Below, piece after piece: positions 1 through 5,330 of a DNA stretch of 5,330 bases. A program made the translations under genes and the position numbers. Positions within the stretch are counted from its first letter, which is position 1. Each line of letters opens with the position of its first letter. This DNA comes from an uncultured Helicobacteraceae bacterium (GTDB lineage Bacteria > Campylobacterota > Campylobacteria > Campylobacterales > Sulfurimonadaceae). Below the pieces are notes generated by a model. That model worked only from the letters and a program-made list of their open reading frames with translations, was not told where the DNA came from and did not search any database. The stretch covers positions 1 to 5,330 of the forward strand of contig CAIUZU010000408.1 in assembly GCA_903903705.1 (NCBI GenBank), written 5' to 3'.

Positions 1-274
1 TACAACTCACATAAAAAATATAACAAAAAATCCAAAAGTTGCAGGAACTGTTGTTCTGGAGACAAAAATAGTTTCTAAAGTTGAGGGAGTTCAGTTTAGA
101 GGCGAGTTTTTGCTCTTGGCAGATGAGGAGTTGAAAAAGCTATATTTTAAAGCTTTTCCTTATGCACTCGCTATGAGTCCGAAATTGTGGCAGATAAAAA
201 TCAGCTACTTTAAGCTGACGGATAATACTTTGGGATTTGGTAAAAAAATTATTTGGCAAAATTCTTTTCTTTAA
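1..274 (+). CDS. YhbP-like (UPF0306) pyridoxamine-phosphate-oxidase-fold protein, 3' part
   Basis: The first 274 bases are open in the frame beginning at base 2 and end at TAA (272-274), giving the last 90 residues of a protein whose start lies outside the window. The fragment matches what I remember of E. coli YhbP: an 'AGTV' strand, then 'GVQFRGEF', a 'FP.A..MSPKLWQIKI' stretch, and the very characteristic 'TDNTLGFGKK.IW' close to the C-terminus. YhbP proteins are about 150 residues, so roughly 55-60 N-terminal residues are missing. The family has the split-barrel fold of pyridoxamine 5'-phosphate oxidases and is thought to bind flavin; no reaction is established, so the real function is unknown. 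Its stop lies 26 bp inside the 3' end of the convergent small gene. Family assignment is strong, function open. Confidence 0.85.
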   Translation, partial: TTHIKNITKNPKVAGTVVLETKIVSKVEGVQFRGEFLLLADEELKKLYFKAFPYALAMSPKLWQIKISYFKLTDNTLGFGKKIIWQNSFL

Positions 275-422
275 ACATCGTGCAGTCGCTTCCACTGCTT
301 TGAAAAACTAGCAAAGACGGCATTTGAGGCGATTTAAACCCATATGCTCTACATCCGTGGGGTCTTTGCGGCTCCCATGTAACAAAATAATATTCACATT
401 TTCTACAATTAATTCTTTTCAT
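249..422 (-). CDS. Small four-cysteine protein (57 aa), putative metal-binding, function unknown
   Basis: A 57-residue leftward protein starting at ATG 420-422. It has a CxxC pair near the N-terminus (C6, C9), then 'YYFVTWEP', a single C24 in 'PHGCRAYGFKS', and C47 after 'QSSGSDC'. Four spaced cysteines suggest a zinc ribbon-like or iron-binding fold (inference). I recall similar short proteins in Campylobacterota and other Proteobacteria, some labelled 'uracil-DNA glycosylase'. That label does not fit: 57 residues is far too short and no glycosylase motif is visible. The frame is open 25 codons further upstream to a TTG at 495-497, but that extension lacks the conserved-looking character of the core and would use up the divergent promoter region. 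A weak GAGAG precedes the chosen ATG. Its 3' end overlaps the YhbP-like gene by 26 bp. Confidence 0.75.
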   Translation of the reverse strand: MKRINCRKCEYYFVTWEPQRPHGCRAYGFKSPQMPSLLVFQSSGSDCTMFKEKNFAK

Positions 423-439
423 ATAACTCTCGGTTTTAA

Positions 440-469
440 TTGGCGTAATTTTAGCATATTTGGTACAAT
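440..469 (+). promoter_or_regulatory. Candidate sigma-70 promoter for the dUTPase gene
   Basis: An extended -10, TGG-TACAAT, lies with its hexamer at 464-469. A weak -35-like TTGGCG lies at 440-445, with an 18-bp spacer. The expected transcription start near 476 would give a leader of about 20 nt before the ATG at 497, with AAAGAG (484-489) as ribosome binding site 7 nt from the start. This is the only plausible promoter region for the rightward dUTPase-ABC pair. Confidence 0.5.
448..453 (-). promoter_or_regulatory. Candidate extended -10 promoter for the small four-cysteine gene
   Basis: Read on the minus strand this is TGC-TAAAAT, an extended -10 (TGn followed by five of six consensus bases), about 25 bp upstream of the ATG at 422. 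No good -35 is visible, which is common for the housekeeping sigma factor in Campylobacterota. It interleaves with the rightward -10 at 464-469, so the two promoters would be transcribed divergently from almost the same site. Sequence-based candidate only. Confidence 0.4.
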
Positions 470-496
470 AGAGAAAATTTTTTAAAGAGCAAAACA

Positions 497-1189
497 ATGG
501 ATAAAATATTATTGATGTTACAACTTCAGGCTACCTTGAATGAAGCCACAAACGGAGAAAAATGGACTGAGGGCATTACAAAAAACGGCAAAGTTATCAA
601 CTGGAAGCGATGTATCTACATGGAGTGTGCTGAGATGATAGATAGTTTTTCATGGAAACATTGGAAAAATATCGATAAAGAGGCAGATTGGGCTAATTTA
701 CAGATAGAAGTTGTTGATGTATGGCATTTTATAATGAGTTTGGCAATAGAGAACTACTCTCAAACAAGCAGAGGGCAGGTTGATGATTTGGCACAAAATA
801 TATCTAAGTTGGAAAACTTTGTAAAAATAGATACAAAAAACAATTTGTTTGCACAGCAGGATGATATTATCCAAAAGATAGAATCCATTATGCTTGATAC
901 GCTCTCAAAAGATACGTTAAACCTTGAAAAACTTATATCTGATTTTTTTGATTTGGTTGTTATGGCAGGACTTAACTTAGAGAGCCTTTACAAACTCTAT
1001 GTAGGAAAGAATATCCTAAACCAGTTTAGACAAGATAACGGCTATAAAGATGGCTCGTATATCAAAGTTTGGGCTGGATATGAAGATAATGTGATGATGC
1101 AAAAGGTTTTGGAAGAAAACGGCACTATAAAACCTGATGATTTATACAAAGAACTTACAAAATTGTATTTAGCACTAAATAAGAGTTAA
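497..1189 (+). CDS. dut: Dimeric dUTPase (dUTP diphosphatase, all-alpha type)
   Basis: Hydrolyses dUTP to dUMP and pyrophosphate in the cytoplasm, keeping uracil out of DNA and supplying dUMP for thymidylate synthesis. The 230-residue product fits the dimeric, all-alpha NTP-pyrophosphatase family known from Campylobacter jejuni and trypanosomatids, not the trimeric beta-type dUTPase. Visible marks: a paired acidic motif 'MECAEMID' (E43, E46) and a second helix motif 'EVVDVWHF' (E71, D74), together the expected magnesium-binding set; 'NGKVINWKRC' just before it; and the C-terminal substrate-binding segment 'NQFRQDNGYKDGSYIK..AG' at about 175-194. The length is normal. The ATG is supported by AAAGAG 7 nt upstream. 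It is the first gene of a two-gene unit; the ABC ATPase follows after a single codon, in the same frame. Confidence in the family is high. Confidence 0.93.
   Translation: MDKILLMLQLQATLNEATNGEKWTEGITKNGKVINWKRCIYMECAEMIDSFSWKHWKNIDKEADWANLQIEVVDVWHFIMSLAIENYSQTSRGQVDDLAQNISKLENFVKIDTKNNLFAQQDDIIQKIESIMLDTLSKDTLNLEKLISDFFDLVVMAGLNLESLYKLYVGKNILNQFRQDNGYKDGSYIKVWAGYEDNVMMQKVLEENGTIKPDDLYKELTKLYLALNKS
1181..1185 (+). promoter_or_regulatory. Ribosome binding site deciding the TTG start of the ABC ATPase gene
   Basis: AAGAG, located within the last codons of the dUTPase gene, sits 7 nt before the TTG at 1193. There is no ATG or GTG in this frame between the dUTPase stop and the conserved 'LEVKNLSFGY' start of the ABC domain, so this site supports TTG as the start and suggests translational coupling. 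Confidence 0.5.
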
Positions 1190-1192
1190 TAT

Positions 1193-1762
1193 TTGAGCAG
1201 TGTACTAGAAGTTAAAAATCTCTCTTTTGGTTATAAAAAAGAGTCTTTGCTTTTGAAGGATCTCTCGTTTTCTCTAAAAAGAGGTGAAATCAAAGCTGTA
1301 GTAGGAGCAAGCGGTGCAGGAAAAAGTACGCTTTTTGAACTGATACTAAAAAATCTAAAACCACTAAGTGGCTCCCTTAAAAGCTCATTTTGTTCAGAGG
1401 TTTTTCAAGATCCGTATAGCTCATTTCATCCAAGTTACACTCTTTTAAATCAGATAAAAGATGTTGCAAAGCTTGATGAGTTGGAGTTCTACTTAAAGAG
1501 CATAAACCTTGATTATGAACTGCTCTTAAAACTTCCGCATGAACTCTCCGGCGGACAGCTTCAGAGAGCTTCAATTTTGCGGGCAATGCTTATGAAACCA
1601 GATCTTCTACTGCTAGATGAGCCGACTTCCGCACTTGACAATGTTATTCAGCTAGAGGTTATGAATATGCTTATAAAACATCTAGATAGAATGGGAATGT
1701 TGCTAATAACGCATGATTTGGATTTGGCAAAGTGGTGTGCAGATGAGATTATTATGATTTGA
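1193..1762 (+). CDS. Compact ABC transporter ATP-binding protein (DppF/NikE-like)
   Basis: ATPase subunit of an ABC importer, most like the dipeptide/oligopeptide/nickel group. All core elements are present in 189 residues: Walker A 'GASGAGKST' (38-46), Q-loop 'FQDPYSSFHP' (Q72; the 'FQDPYSS' form is typical of DppF/OppF/NikE), signature 'LSGGQLQR' (118-125), Walker B 'LLLLDEP' with E143, D-loop 'SALD' (146-149) and the H-loop 'ITHD' (H174). It should bind and hydrolyse ATP. It stops 15 residues after H174, exactly where the next strand and the usual 'G.IVE' turn would come, and lacks the C-terminal extension of DppF/OppF (full proteins are often 250-330 residues). The linker between Q-loop and signature is also short. 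The start is TTG, one codon after the dUTPase stop. No permease or binding protein is in the window, so the substrate is unknown. Confidence 0.85.
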   Translation: MSSVLEVKNLSFGYKKESLLLKDLSFSLKRGEIKAVVGASGAGKSTLFELILKNLKPLSGSLKSSFCSEVFQDPYSSFHPSYTLLNQIKDVAKLDELEFYLKSINLDYELLLKLPHELSGGQLQRASILRAMLMKPDLLLLDEPTSALDNVIQLEVMNMLIKHLDRMGMLLITHDLDLAKWCADEIIMI

Positions 1763-1791
1763 GTGAATCTAAATCATCTAGTATGCCAAAC

Positions 1792-3081
1792 TTAAAACAG
1801 ATAAGAAGTGATTACGCTGATATTGTTCATCTGTTTTTCGGCTCTTTCACCCGTTGCAACTCCATCATATTCGCTTCTTTTGATAAAACTAACTAGTTTA
1901 AGCGTAAGATTTTTTATAGGCTTATAGCTTATTGCTAAATCTGACTCATACGCCGCTTTTGCAGCCGCAAGACTTCCCCAGCCGATGGTTTTTGATTTTT
2001 CATAATAAGCAAAGCTAGCTAAAAAGCCAAGTTTGCTTGAGAGGGTGTACCCTAAGGCTGTTTTGTATGCCCAAACATCGCGCCTATAAACGTTTCTTGA
2101 AAATATGGAACTTGTGTAAGCTGGGTCTGAGCCCCACGCATTGAAATACTCGGCATCATTTGATTTATTTACAGAGAGTGAGAGAAACTTTATGGAATCT
2201 GCTATTTTTGCTTCAAACCCGCCCATGAAAAAAGAGTTTTGGATATTGCCGTAATTTTTTCCGATAGATTTTTGAGCAAGGAGCTGTGCGCCAAAAGATA
2301 GTTTTGCTGCATTTGCAAGTTCTGTTTTATAGCTCGTGTCCATATAAAAAGTATTTGCAAAATCATATGCCGTGTAGTTCCACGCTCTGTATGAAAATAA
2401 ATCGCAGAGTTGGTGTTCTAAGCCTATAAAGCTCATTCCTTTGGTATCTTCGCCCCCTGCCGCCTCTGCAATACTTATAAATTTTGTCTGCTCGACTCCG
2501 TTTATGGATTGTGATTGCATCGGTACTGCAGCACCTGCAGTTTTCGTCTGCTCTCCCACTAAAGCCCAATCGGTAGCGCCTTGTGAGCCAAAAGAGATTG
2601 CATTTATATGTCCAAGAGAGAGGCTAATATTTTCATTAAGAGAGTTTTTCAAAAAAACAGCTTCATAGAAATTTGGAGTAAGGGTTGTGCTGATTTTTGT
2701 TAAAGGCGTATCTAAAAGCCCTCTCCCGACTATCGCATCTGTTGTTTGGTTTTTATAGCGAAGATACAACTCGCCAAAAACAACGCTTGTGTCTCCTTTT
2801 GGTTGGCTAAAAAGCCCCAAAGCGTTATTTTTACCCTCCCAATTTGTCAGACCCGTATCTCCGTTTGCATAAGCTCCTATGCCAAAATGAAGACCTTCAT
2901 AAAAATCCTCAGAGATATATTTTAGCTTTAAAAGGTAAGCGCTTCCGTCTTCGGGAGCGTACTTATTGCTTTTATCGCTAAGAACATGGATGACTTTTAT
3001 CTCACCCTCTGTTTTTGCTTCTTGAGTGTTTGCACCGTATAAAATTGTGCAAAACAGAAATATTTGTAAAACTATTTTCAT
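1792..3081 (-). CDS. Outer-membrane porin, Opr-like family of Campylobacterota
   Basis: A 429-residue outer-membrane beta-barrel protein, probably a porin for small hydrophilic or anionic solutes; the solute is not predictable. It begins with a signal peptide (positive K2, hydrophobic 3-15, probable cleavage after 'LYGA', A17). The mature part shows alternating amphipathic strands rich in aromatic and Gly/Ser residues, an early 'LLKLKYISEDFYEGLHFGIGAY' type segment, 'GELYLRYKN..TDAIVGRG', repeated aromatic girdle positions, and a C-terminal strand ending 'SVITSYLF' with the terminal Phe recognised by the BAM machinery. Length, layout and the 'YEGL.FG.GAY.NGDTGL' style fit the Opr/OprD-like porins common in this phylum. 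The start is ATG with AAAGG 6 nt upstream. It is the last gene of the leftward operon, 9 bp after crcB. Cys11 in the signal peptide is not in a lipobox. Confidence 0.82.
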   Translation of the reverse strand: MKIVLQIFLFCTILYGANTQEAKTEGEIKVIHVLSDKSNKYAPEDGSAYLLKLKYISEDFYEGLHFGIGAYANGDTGLTNWEGKNNALGLFSQPKGDTSVVFGELYLRYKNQTTDAIVGRGLLDTPLTKISTTLTPNFYEAVFLKNSLNENISLSLGHINAISFGSQGATDWALVGEQTKTAGAAVPMQSQSINGVEQTKFISIAEAAGGEDTKGMSFIGLEHQLCDLFSYRAWNYTAYDFANTFYMDTSYKTELANAAKLSFGAQLLAQKSIGKNYGNIQNSFFMGGFEAKIADSIKFLSLSVNKSNDAEYFNAWGSDPAYTSSIFSRNVYRRDVWAYKTALGYTLSSKLGFLASFAYYEKSKTIGWGSLAAAKAAYESDLAISYKPIKNLTLKLVSFIKRSEYDGVATGERAEKQMNNISVITSYLF

Positions 3082-3087
3082 TTTTCG

Positions 3088-3092
3088 CCTTT
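3088..3092 (-). promoter_or_regulatory. Ribosome binding site of the porin gene, touching the crcB stop
   Basis: On the minus strand AAAGG lies 6 nt before the porin ATG and shares bases with the crcB stop codon TAA (3091-3093). This spacing supports the porin start and implies that ribosomes ending crcB can reload directly onto the porin message. Confidence 0.6.
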
Positions 3093-3483
3093 ATCTCATA
3101 AAATATTTTACTATATAAAAACCGCCGCCTGCCATAAAGATAGAGCCAAAAGCGTTTAAGGAGATATTTGCAAGAGCCAGAGCGATTTGTCCGCTATTTA
3201 GCAGCAAAAAACTCTCCATTGCAAATGCTGAGTAGGTTGTAAGTCCGCCCAAAATCCCCGTAGTTAAAAAGGATTTTACATGCAGTGGGAAAATAGTCGT
3301 ATACATAAAGTAGGCTATGAGTATACCCATTATAAAACTGCCGATTAGATTTACTCCGAGAGTTCCAAAAGGGAGTTCGTGCGGCATTTTGTGTGATATG
3401 ACGCCATTTAGATAAGCACGGAGCACGGCACCGATAAAGCCGCCGCTACCTATGGCTAGTATTGTTTGCCAGCTCATCATCAT
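3091..3483 (-). CDS. crcB: Fluoride-specific ion channel CrcB/Fluc
   Basis: Small inner-membrane channel that lets fluoride leave the cell; works as a dual-topology homodimer. At 130 residues it has normal length and four hydrophobic segments (about 5-25, 39-60, 69-95, 100-127). Family motifs are clear: 'GGFIGAVLR' (14-22), 'FGTLGVNLIGSFIMG' (39-53, with pore-lining N45), and 'GILGGLTTYSAFAME' (76-90), which carries the sodium site and the Phe box. One oddity: the first of the two Phe-box residues is Tyr (Y84), while F87 is kept. Three ATG codons run in tandem at 3483-3475; an AAAAGG (3487-3492) is only 3 nt from the first, 6 from the second and 9 from the third, so the true start may be the second or third. 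The gene overlaps the acyltransferase by 38 bp. No fluoride riboswitch is visible, as the gene starts inside its neighbour. A single copy fits a homodimer. Confidence 0.92.
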   Translation of the reverse strand: MMMSWQTILAIGSGGFIGAVLRAYLNGVISHKMPHELPFGTLGVNLIGSFIMGILIAYFMYTTIFPLHVKSFLTTGILGGLTTYSAFAMESFLLLNSGQIALALANISLNAFGSIFMAGGGFYIVKYFMR

Positions 3484-4144
3484 AAACCTTTTGCATTTTT
3501 ATTCTCAAATCACTCAGCCAATTTTCATCACTCTTATCTGCTATACACGACTCCATATAGATAGCTTTTATCTTTCCCGGTTTGTAGTAAAATTCTTTAA
3601 TATTATAATATTTTGCACTCTGCATCAAAACTATGGGTTGAACTCGGAGTTTATTTGAATCGGCCACTATTTTTGCACCTGACTTAAAAGGAAGCATTAT
3701 CCCTTTTGTAGAGCGTGTACCCTCGGGAAACATGGCGATAACACGGTTTGTTTTAATAACTGCTTTAGCATCCCTTAGAAGTTTTATAAGTGATGTTTTG
3801 CTCTCTCTCTCGACTGCTATATCTTGTGGGAGTTTGAGGGCTAAGCCAAAAAAAGGTATTTTAAAAAGCTCTTTTTTAGCAACCCAAGCGATATCTCTTG
3901 GAGTAATCGTCTCCATTATCACTATGTCGAGATCACTTTGGTGGTTTATCAAAAATATTTGTGCGTCCGGATCTTCTTTCCCCTCTACTTCAATTCTAAA
4001 AAATGCAGTTTTTCTAATAAGCCATGCTGCAAGCTTTCTGCCGCGTGTTCTAGGCAAAATATTAAAAGTTAAAATCATAATGGTGAGTGAAACCATTATG
4101 ACTATCGTTGCATAGAGCCAACTAATGCGAGCAAATATTTTCAT
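3446..4144 (-). CDS. plsC: 1-acyl-sn-glycerol-3-phosphate acyltransferase (PlsC family)
   Basis: Inner-membrane enzyme adding the second acyl chain to lysophosphatidic acid, giving phosphatidic acid for phospholipid synthesis. The 232-residue product shows all four acyltransferase blocks: block I 'NHQSDLD' with catalytic H68-x4-D73; block II 'WVAKKELFKIPFFG' (87-100); block III 'FPEGTRS' (139-145), the acceptor phosphate-binding loop; and block IV 'VQPIVLM' (168-174). A hydrophobic N-terminal anchor spans about 10-30. Length matches bacterial PlsC. The start at 4144 overlaps the 3' end of the upstream gene by 23 bp, with only a weak GGG-type ribosome site, so translation is probably coupled. 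Its 3' end contains the crcB start. A paralogue with another lysophospholipid or lipid acceptor cannot be excluded, because the PlsC superfamily is broad. Confidence 0.88.
   Translation of the reverse strand: MKIFARISWLYATIVIMVSLTIMILTFNILPRTRGRKLAAWLIRKTAFFRIEVEGKEDPDAQIFLINHQSDLDIVIMETITPRDIAWVAKKELFKIPFFGLALKLPQDIAVERESKTSLIKLLRDAKAVIKTNRVIAMFPEGTRSTKGIMLPFKSGAKIVADSNKLRVQPIVLMQSAKYYNIKEFYYKPGKIKAIYMESCIADKSDENWLSDLRIKMQKVYDDELANNTSHR
3487..3492 (-). promoter_or_regulatory. Ribosome binding site of crcB
   Basis: AAAAGG on the minus strand, inside the acyltransferase coding region. Its distance to the three tandem ATG codons is 3, 6 and 9 nt; normal spacing favours the second (3478-3480) or third (3475-3477) ATG over the first. 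Confidence 0.5.
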
Positions 4145-5258
4145 CTTTTACCCAGCCTATTTTTTGATTCTCAAGTTGTACTTTTATCCATCCTTTAACT
4201 TCATCCTCTTTTTGCAGACGGTACTCTTTGGAAGTTGTTTCAAATATTGTTCCGTTTGTAACAGGAAGAAGATGGATTTGAGTCCCAGCCTTTATGCAAA
4301 TCTCTTTAGATGGAACGCCCACATAGATAATATATGCAAGAGGAATAATAATAAAAATTAGGTAGATATAACTTTTTTTCCATAAAATCATAATAAGCGC
4401 AAGAAAAGCTATTGTTGCTGCTACACTCATTTTTATTATTTCGTTTGATTGATCTTTTGGCTTTAAATCACTTTGAGTAGTAACGCTGTCATCATTTACG
4501 ACAATAGGAATATCAATTGATATAAATTTGTTTTTTACCAAGTTAAAATAAGAGAATGACAAATTTTCTATTTTTTTATCTATGATTGCATAGTATATGA
4601 TTTTTGAGTCAAGATGCGACTCTGTAATAGACTCCGTTCCCTGTTTGTAGACATTGTTTAATTTAAGAGCAGAGATGTCACAGTTTGTTGCGGTGGCTAC
4701 AAAAACCACTATATTACGCGATGCATCATAGCTTGTAGTTTTATATTCGATGAGATCAAAAGAGTTTGCTACTATATTTGAGAAATCTTTTTTTGGATTT
4801 AGCGAGATAACATTTAGTTTCTCTCCCGAGAGGGTTGTTGTTGCATATCGGGCATTTCCTTTGTCTACCAATGTAGCAGTAAAATCCGGAAGAGACGCAT
4901 CTTCAGAGGTAGCTATAAAATAAAAAGTTTCATGGTAGTATTTGGACTCTACCTCTCTGGATGGAGCATTGTTTAAAAGTTTCAAACCTTTTGAGTTTGA
5001 TAGTCTATATGTTATATCTGCAAAATTTTTAATTGTAGAGAGTGTTTTGATAGTTACCGTAAAAATCTCACCTTTTAAAACTCTTGATGGGATTTTTTCA
5101 TAGTTTAGGTAGAGTACTTTTTGAAGCTCACGTGGTGATTCTGCTTCAATAGAGATACTGTTTTCTACGGGAGCAGAACCCTCTATGTTAGCTGTGTCTG
5201 TTGTGTTGGCAAACAGAGTTGCGCATAGAAACAACCATGCAAGTAGTAAGGTTTTCAC
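4122..5258 (-). CDS. Membrane-anchored periplasmic protein with C-terminal SH3-like domain, function unknown
   Basis: A 378-residue envelope protein I cannot name. In order: a signal peptide (1-17, 'LFA' then N18); a low-complexity acidic linker (about 18-42); a long beta-rich periplasmic region (about 45-255) that looks like tandem immunoglobulin-like folds, faintly reminiscent of the BatD style; two transmembrane helices (about 275-292 and 297-314) joined by a short basic 'KKS' turn that should face the cytoplasm; and a C-terminal periplasmic domain (about 318-378) with the bacterial SH3 pattern 'AGTQIHLLPVTNGTIFE' and 'GWIKVQLENQKIGWVKDENI'. C321 and C376 bracket that domain and could pair. 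SH3b domains often bind peptidoglycan or proteins, so a role at the cell wall is inferred, not shown. Start is GTG, overlapping the upstream stop as GTGA; AAGGA lies 11 nt upstream. Its last 23 bp overlap plsC. Confidence 0.8.
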   Translation of the reverse strand: MKTLLLAWLFLCATLFANTTDTANIEGSAPVENSISIEAESPRELQKVLYLNYEKIPSRVLKGEIFTVTIKTLSTIKNFADITYRLSNSKGLKLLNNAPSREVESKYYHETFYFIATSEDASLPDFTATLVDKGNARYATTTLSGEKLNVISLNPKKDFSNIVANSFDLIEYKTTSYDASRNIVVFVATATNCDISALKLNNVYKQGTESITESHLDSKIIYYAIIDKKIENLSFSYFNLVKNKFISIDIPIVVNDDSVTTQSDLKPKDQSNEIIKMSVAATIAFLALIMILWKKSYIYLIFIIIPLAYIIYVGVPSKEICIKAGTQIHLLPVTNGTIFETTSKEYRLQKEDEVKGWIKVQLENQKIGWVKDENICSH

Positions 5259-5330
5259 GCTTGTAAAAATCCTTGCAGCATTTTAATACCGTCATCACTT
5301 CCAAGAAGTTTCTCCATTGCTCTCTCCGGA
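5255..5330 (-). CDS. C-terminal end of an unidentified protein
   Basis: Reading leftward from the window edge, one frame is open for 24 residues (beginning 'PERAMEKLLGSDDGIKM' and ending 'LQA') to TGA at 5255-5257, which overlaps the GTG of the next gene by 4 bases. The spacing and the amphipathic, charged sequence fit the helical C-terminus of a larger cytoplasmic protein in the same operon. An ATG lies inside the fragment, but a 20-residue protein is less likely than an upstream-starting gene. Too little is visible to name the family. Confidence 0.6.
   Translation of the reverse strand, partial: PERAMEKLLGSDDGIKMLQGFLQA

Noticed and set aside
282..298. Inverted repeat GCAGT / ACTGC with a 7-nt loop as a terminator for the YhbP-like gene
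   Set aside because: The stem is only 5 bp, no T-run follows on the plus strand, and it lies inside the coding sequence of the small gene.
423..497. N-terminal extension of the four-cysteine protein to a TTG at 495-497
   Set aside because: The extra 25 residues start from TTG without a ribosome site, lie across both candidate promoters, and are not needed for the compact cysteine-containing core that begins at ATG 422.
1756..1791. Bidirectional terminator between the convergent ABC ATPase and porin genes
   Set aside because: Only a weak GATTT/AAATC stem is visible and there is no T-run on either side; not strong enough to annotate.
2363..2668. Open frames of about 70 codons on both strands within the porin gene
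   Set aside because: They have no ribosome sites or recognisable motifs and are explained by the porin's Ala/Gly-rich codons; the porin frame itself has signal peptide and C-terminal Phe.
3101..3120. AT-rich stretch with TATA-like hexamers as an internal porin promoter
   Set aside because: It encodes the hydrophobic C-terminus of CrcB, has no -35 or TGn element, and such A/T runs are common in this genome; a porin promoter there is possible but not supported.
3732..4115. A 127-codon plus-strand frame opposite plsC
   Set aside because: It is antisense to the well-supported acyltransferase motifs and shows no independent family signature or ribosome site.
5048..5258. Lipoprotein signal (Cys12 of the SH3-like protein, likewise Cys11 of the porin)
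   Set aside because: The residue before Cys is Leu or Phe rather than Gly/Ala/Ser, so there is no valid lipobox; ordinary signal peptides fit better.

Overview
The window looks like a compact, AT-rich chromosomal segment from a Campylobacterota bacterium, probably close to Sulfurimonas or Sulfurovum. The clues are the AT-rich coding style, the dimeric all-alpha dUTPase of the Campylobacter type, an Opr-like outer-membrane porin, a short four-cysteine protein of a type I recall from this phylum, and TTG/GTG starts in tightly packed operons. The assignment is from pattern memory, not from a search.

Left part (1-1762). The 3' end of a YhbP/UPF0306-type FMN-binding-fold protein runs rightward and overlaps by 26 bp, tail to tail, with a leftward 57-residue four-cysteine protein. 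A 74-bp divergent intergenic region holds candidate extended -10 promoters for both directions. From it a rightward pair is transcribed: a dimeric dUTPase (removes dUTP from the nucleotide pool) and, after one intervening codon in the same frame and a TTG start, a compact ABC ATPase of the dipeptide/nickel DppF/NikE type that stops just after its H-loop.

Right part (1792-5330). Everything here is leftward and almost gap-free, so it reads as one operon. In order of transcription: the C-terminal end of an unidentified protein, a membrane-anchored periplasmic protein with a C-terminal SH3-like domain (GTGA overlap), a PlsC-type 1-acylglycerol-3-phosphate acyltransferase (23-bp overlap), the CrcB/Fluc fluoride channel (38-bp overlap), and an outer-membrane porin (9-bp gap, with its ribosome binding site touching the crcB stop). 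The common theme is the cell envelope: phospholipid synthesis, inner-membrane ion export, outer-membrane permeability and a periplasmic SH3-like protein. That they act together is inference from gene order only.

The two transcription units converge with only 29 bp between the ABC ATPase and porin stops, and I see no convincing intrinsic terminator there. No RNA genes, insertion sequences, CRISPR arrays, long repeats or attachment sites were seen, and there is no gene-free stretch longer than 74 bp. I find no strong case for a new multi-gene system. The most open items are the SH3-like membrane protein, the orphan compact ABC ATPase and the four-cysteine small protein.
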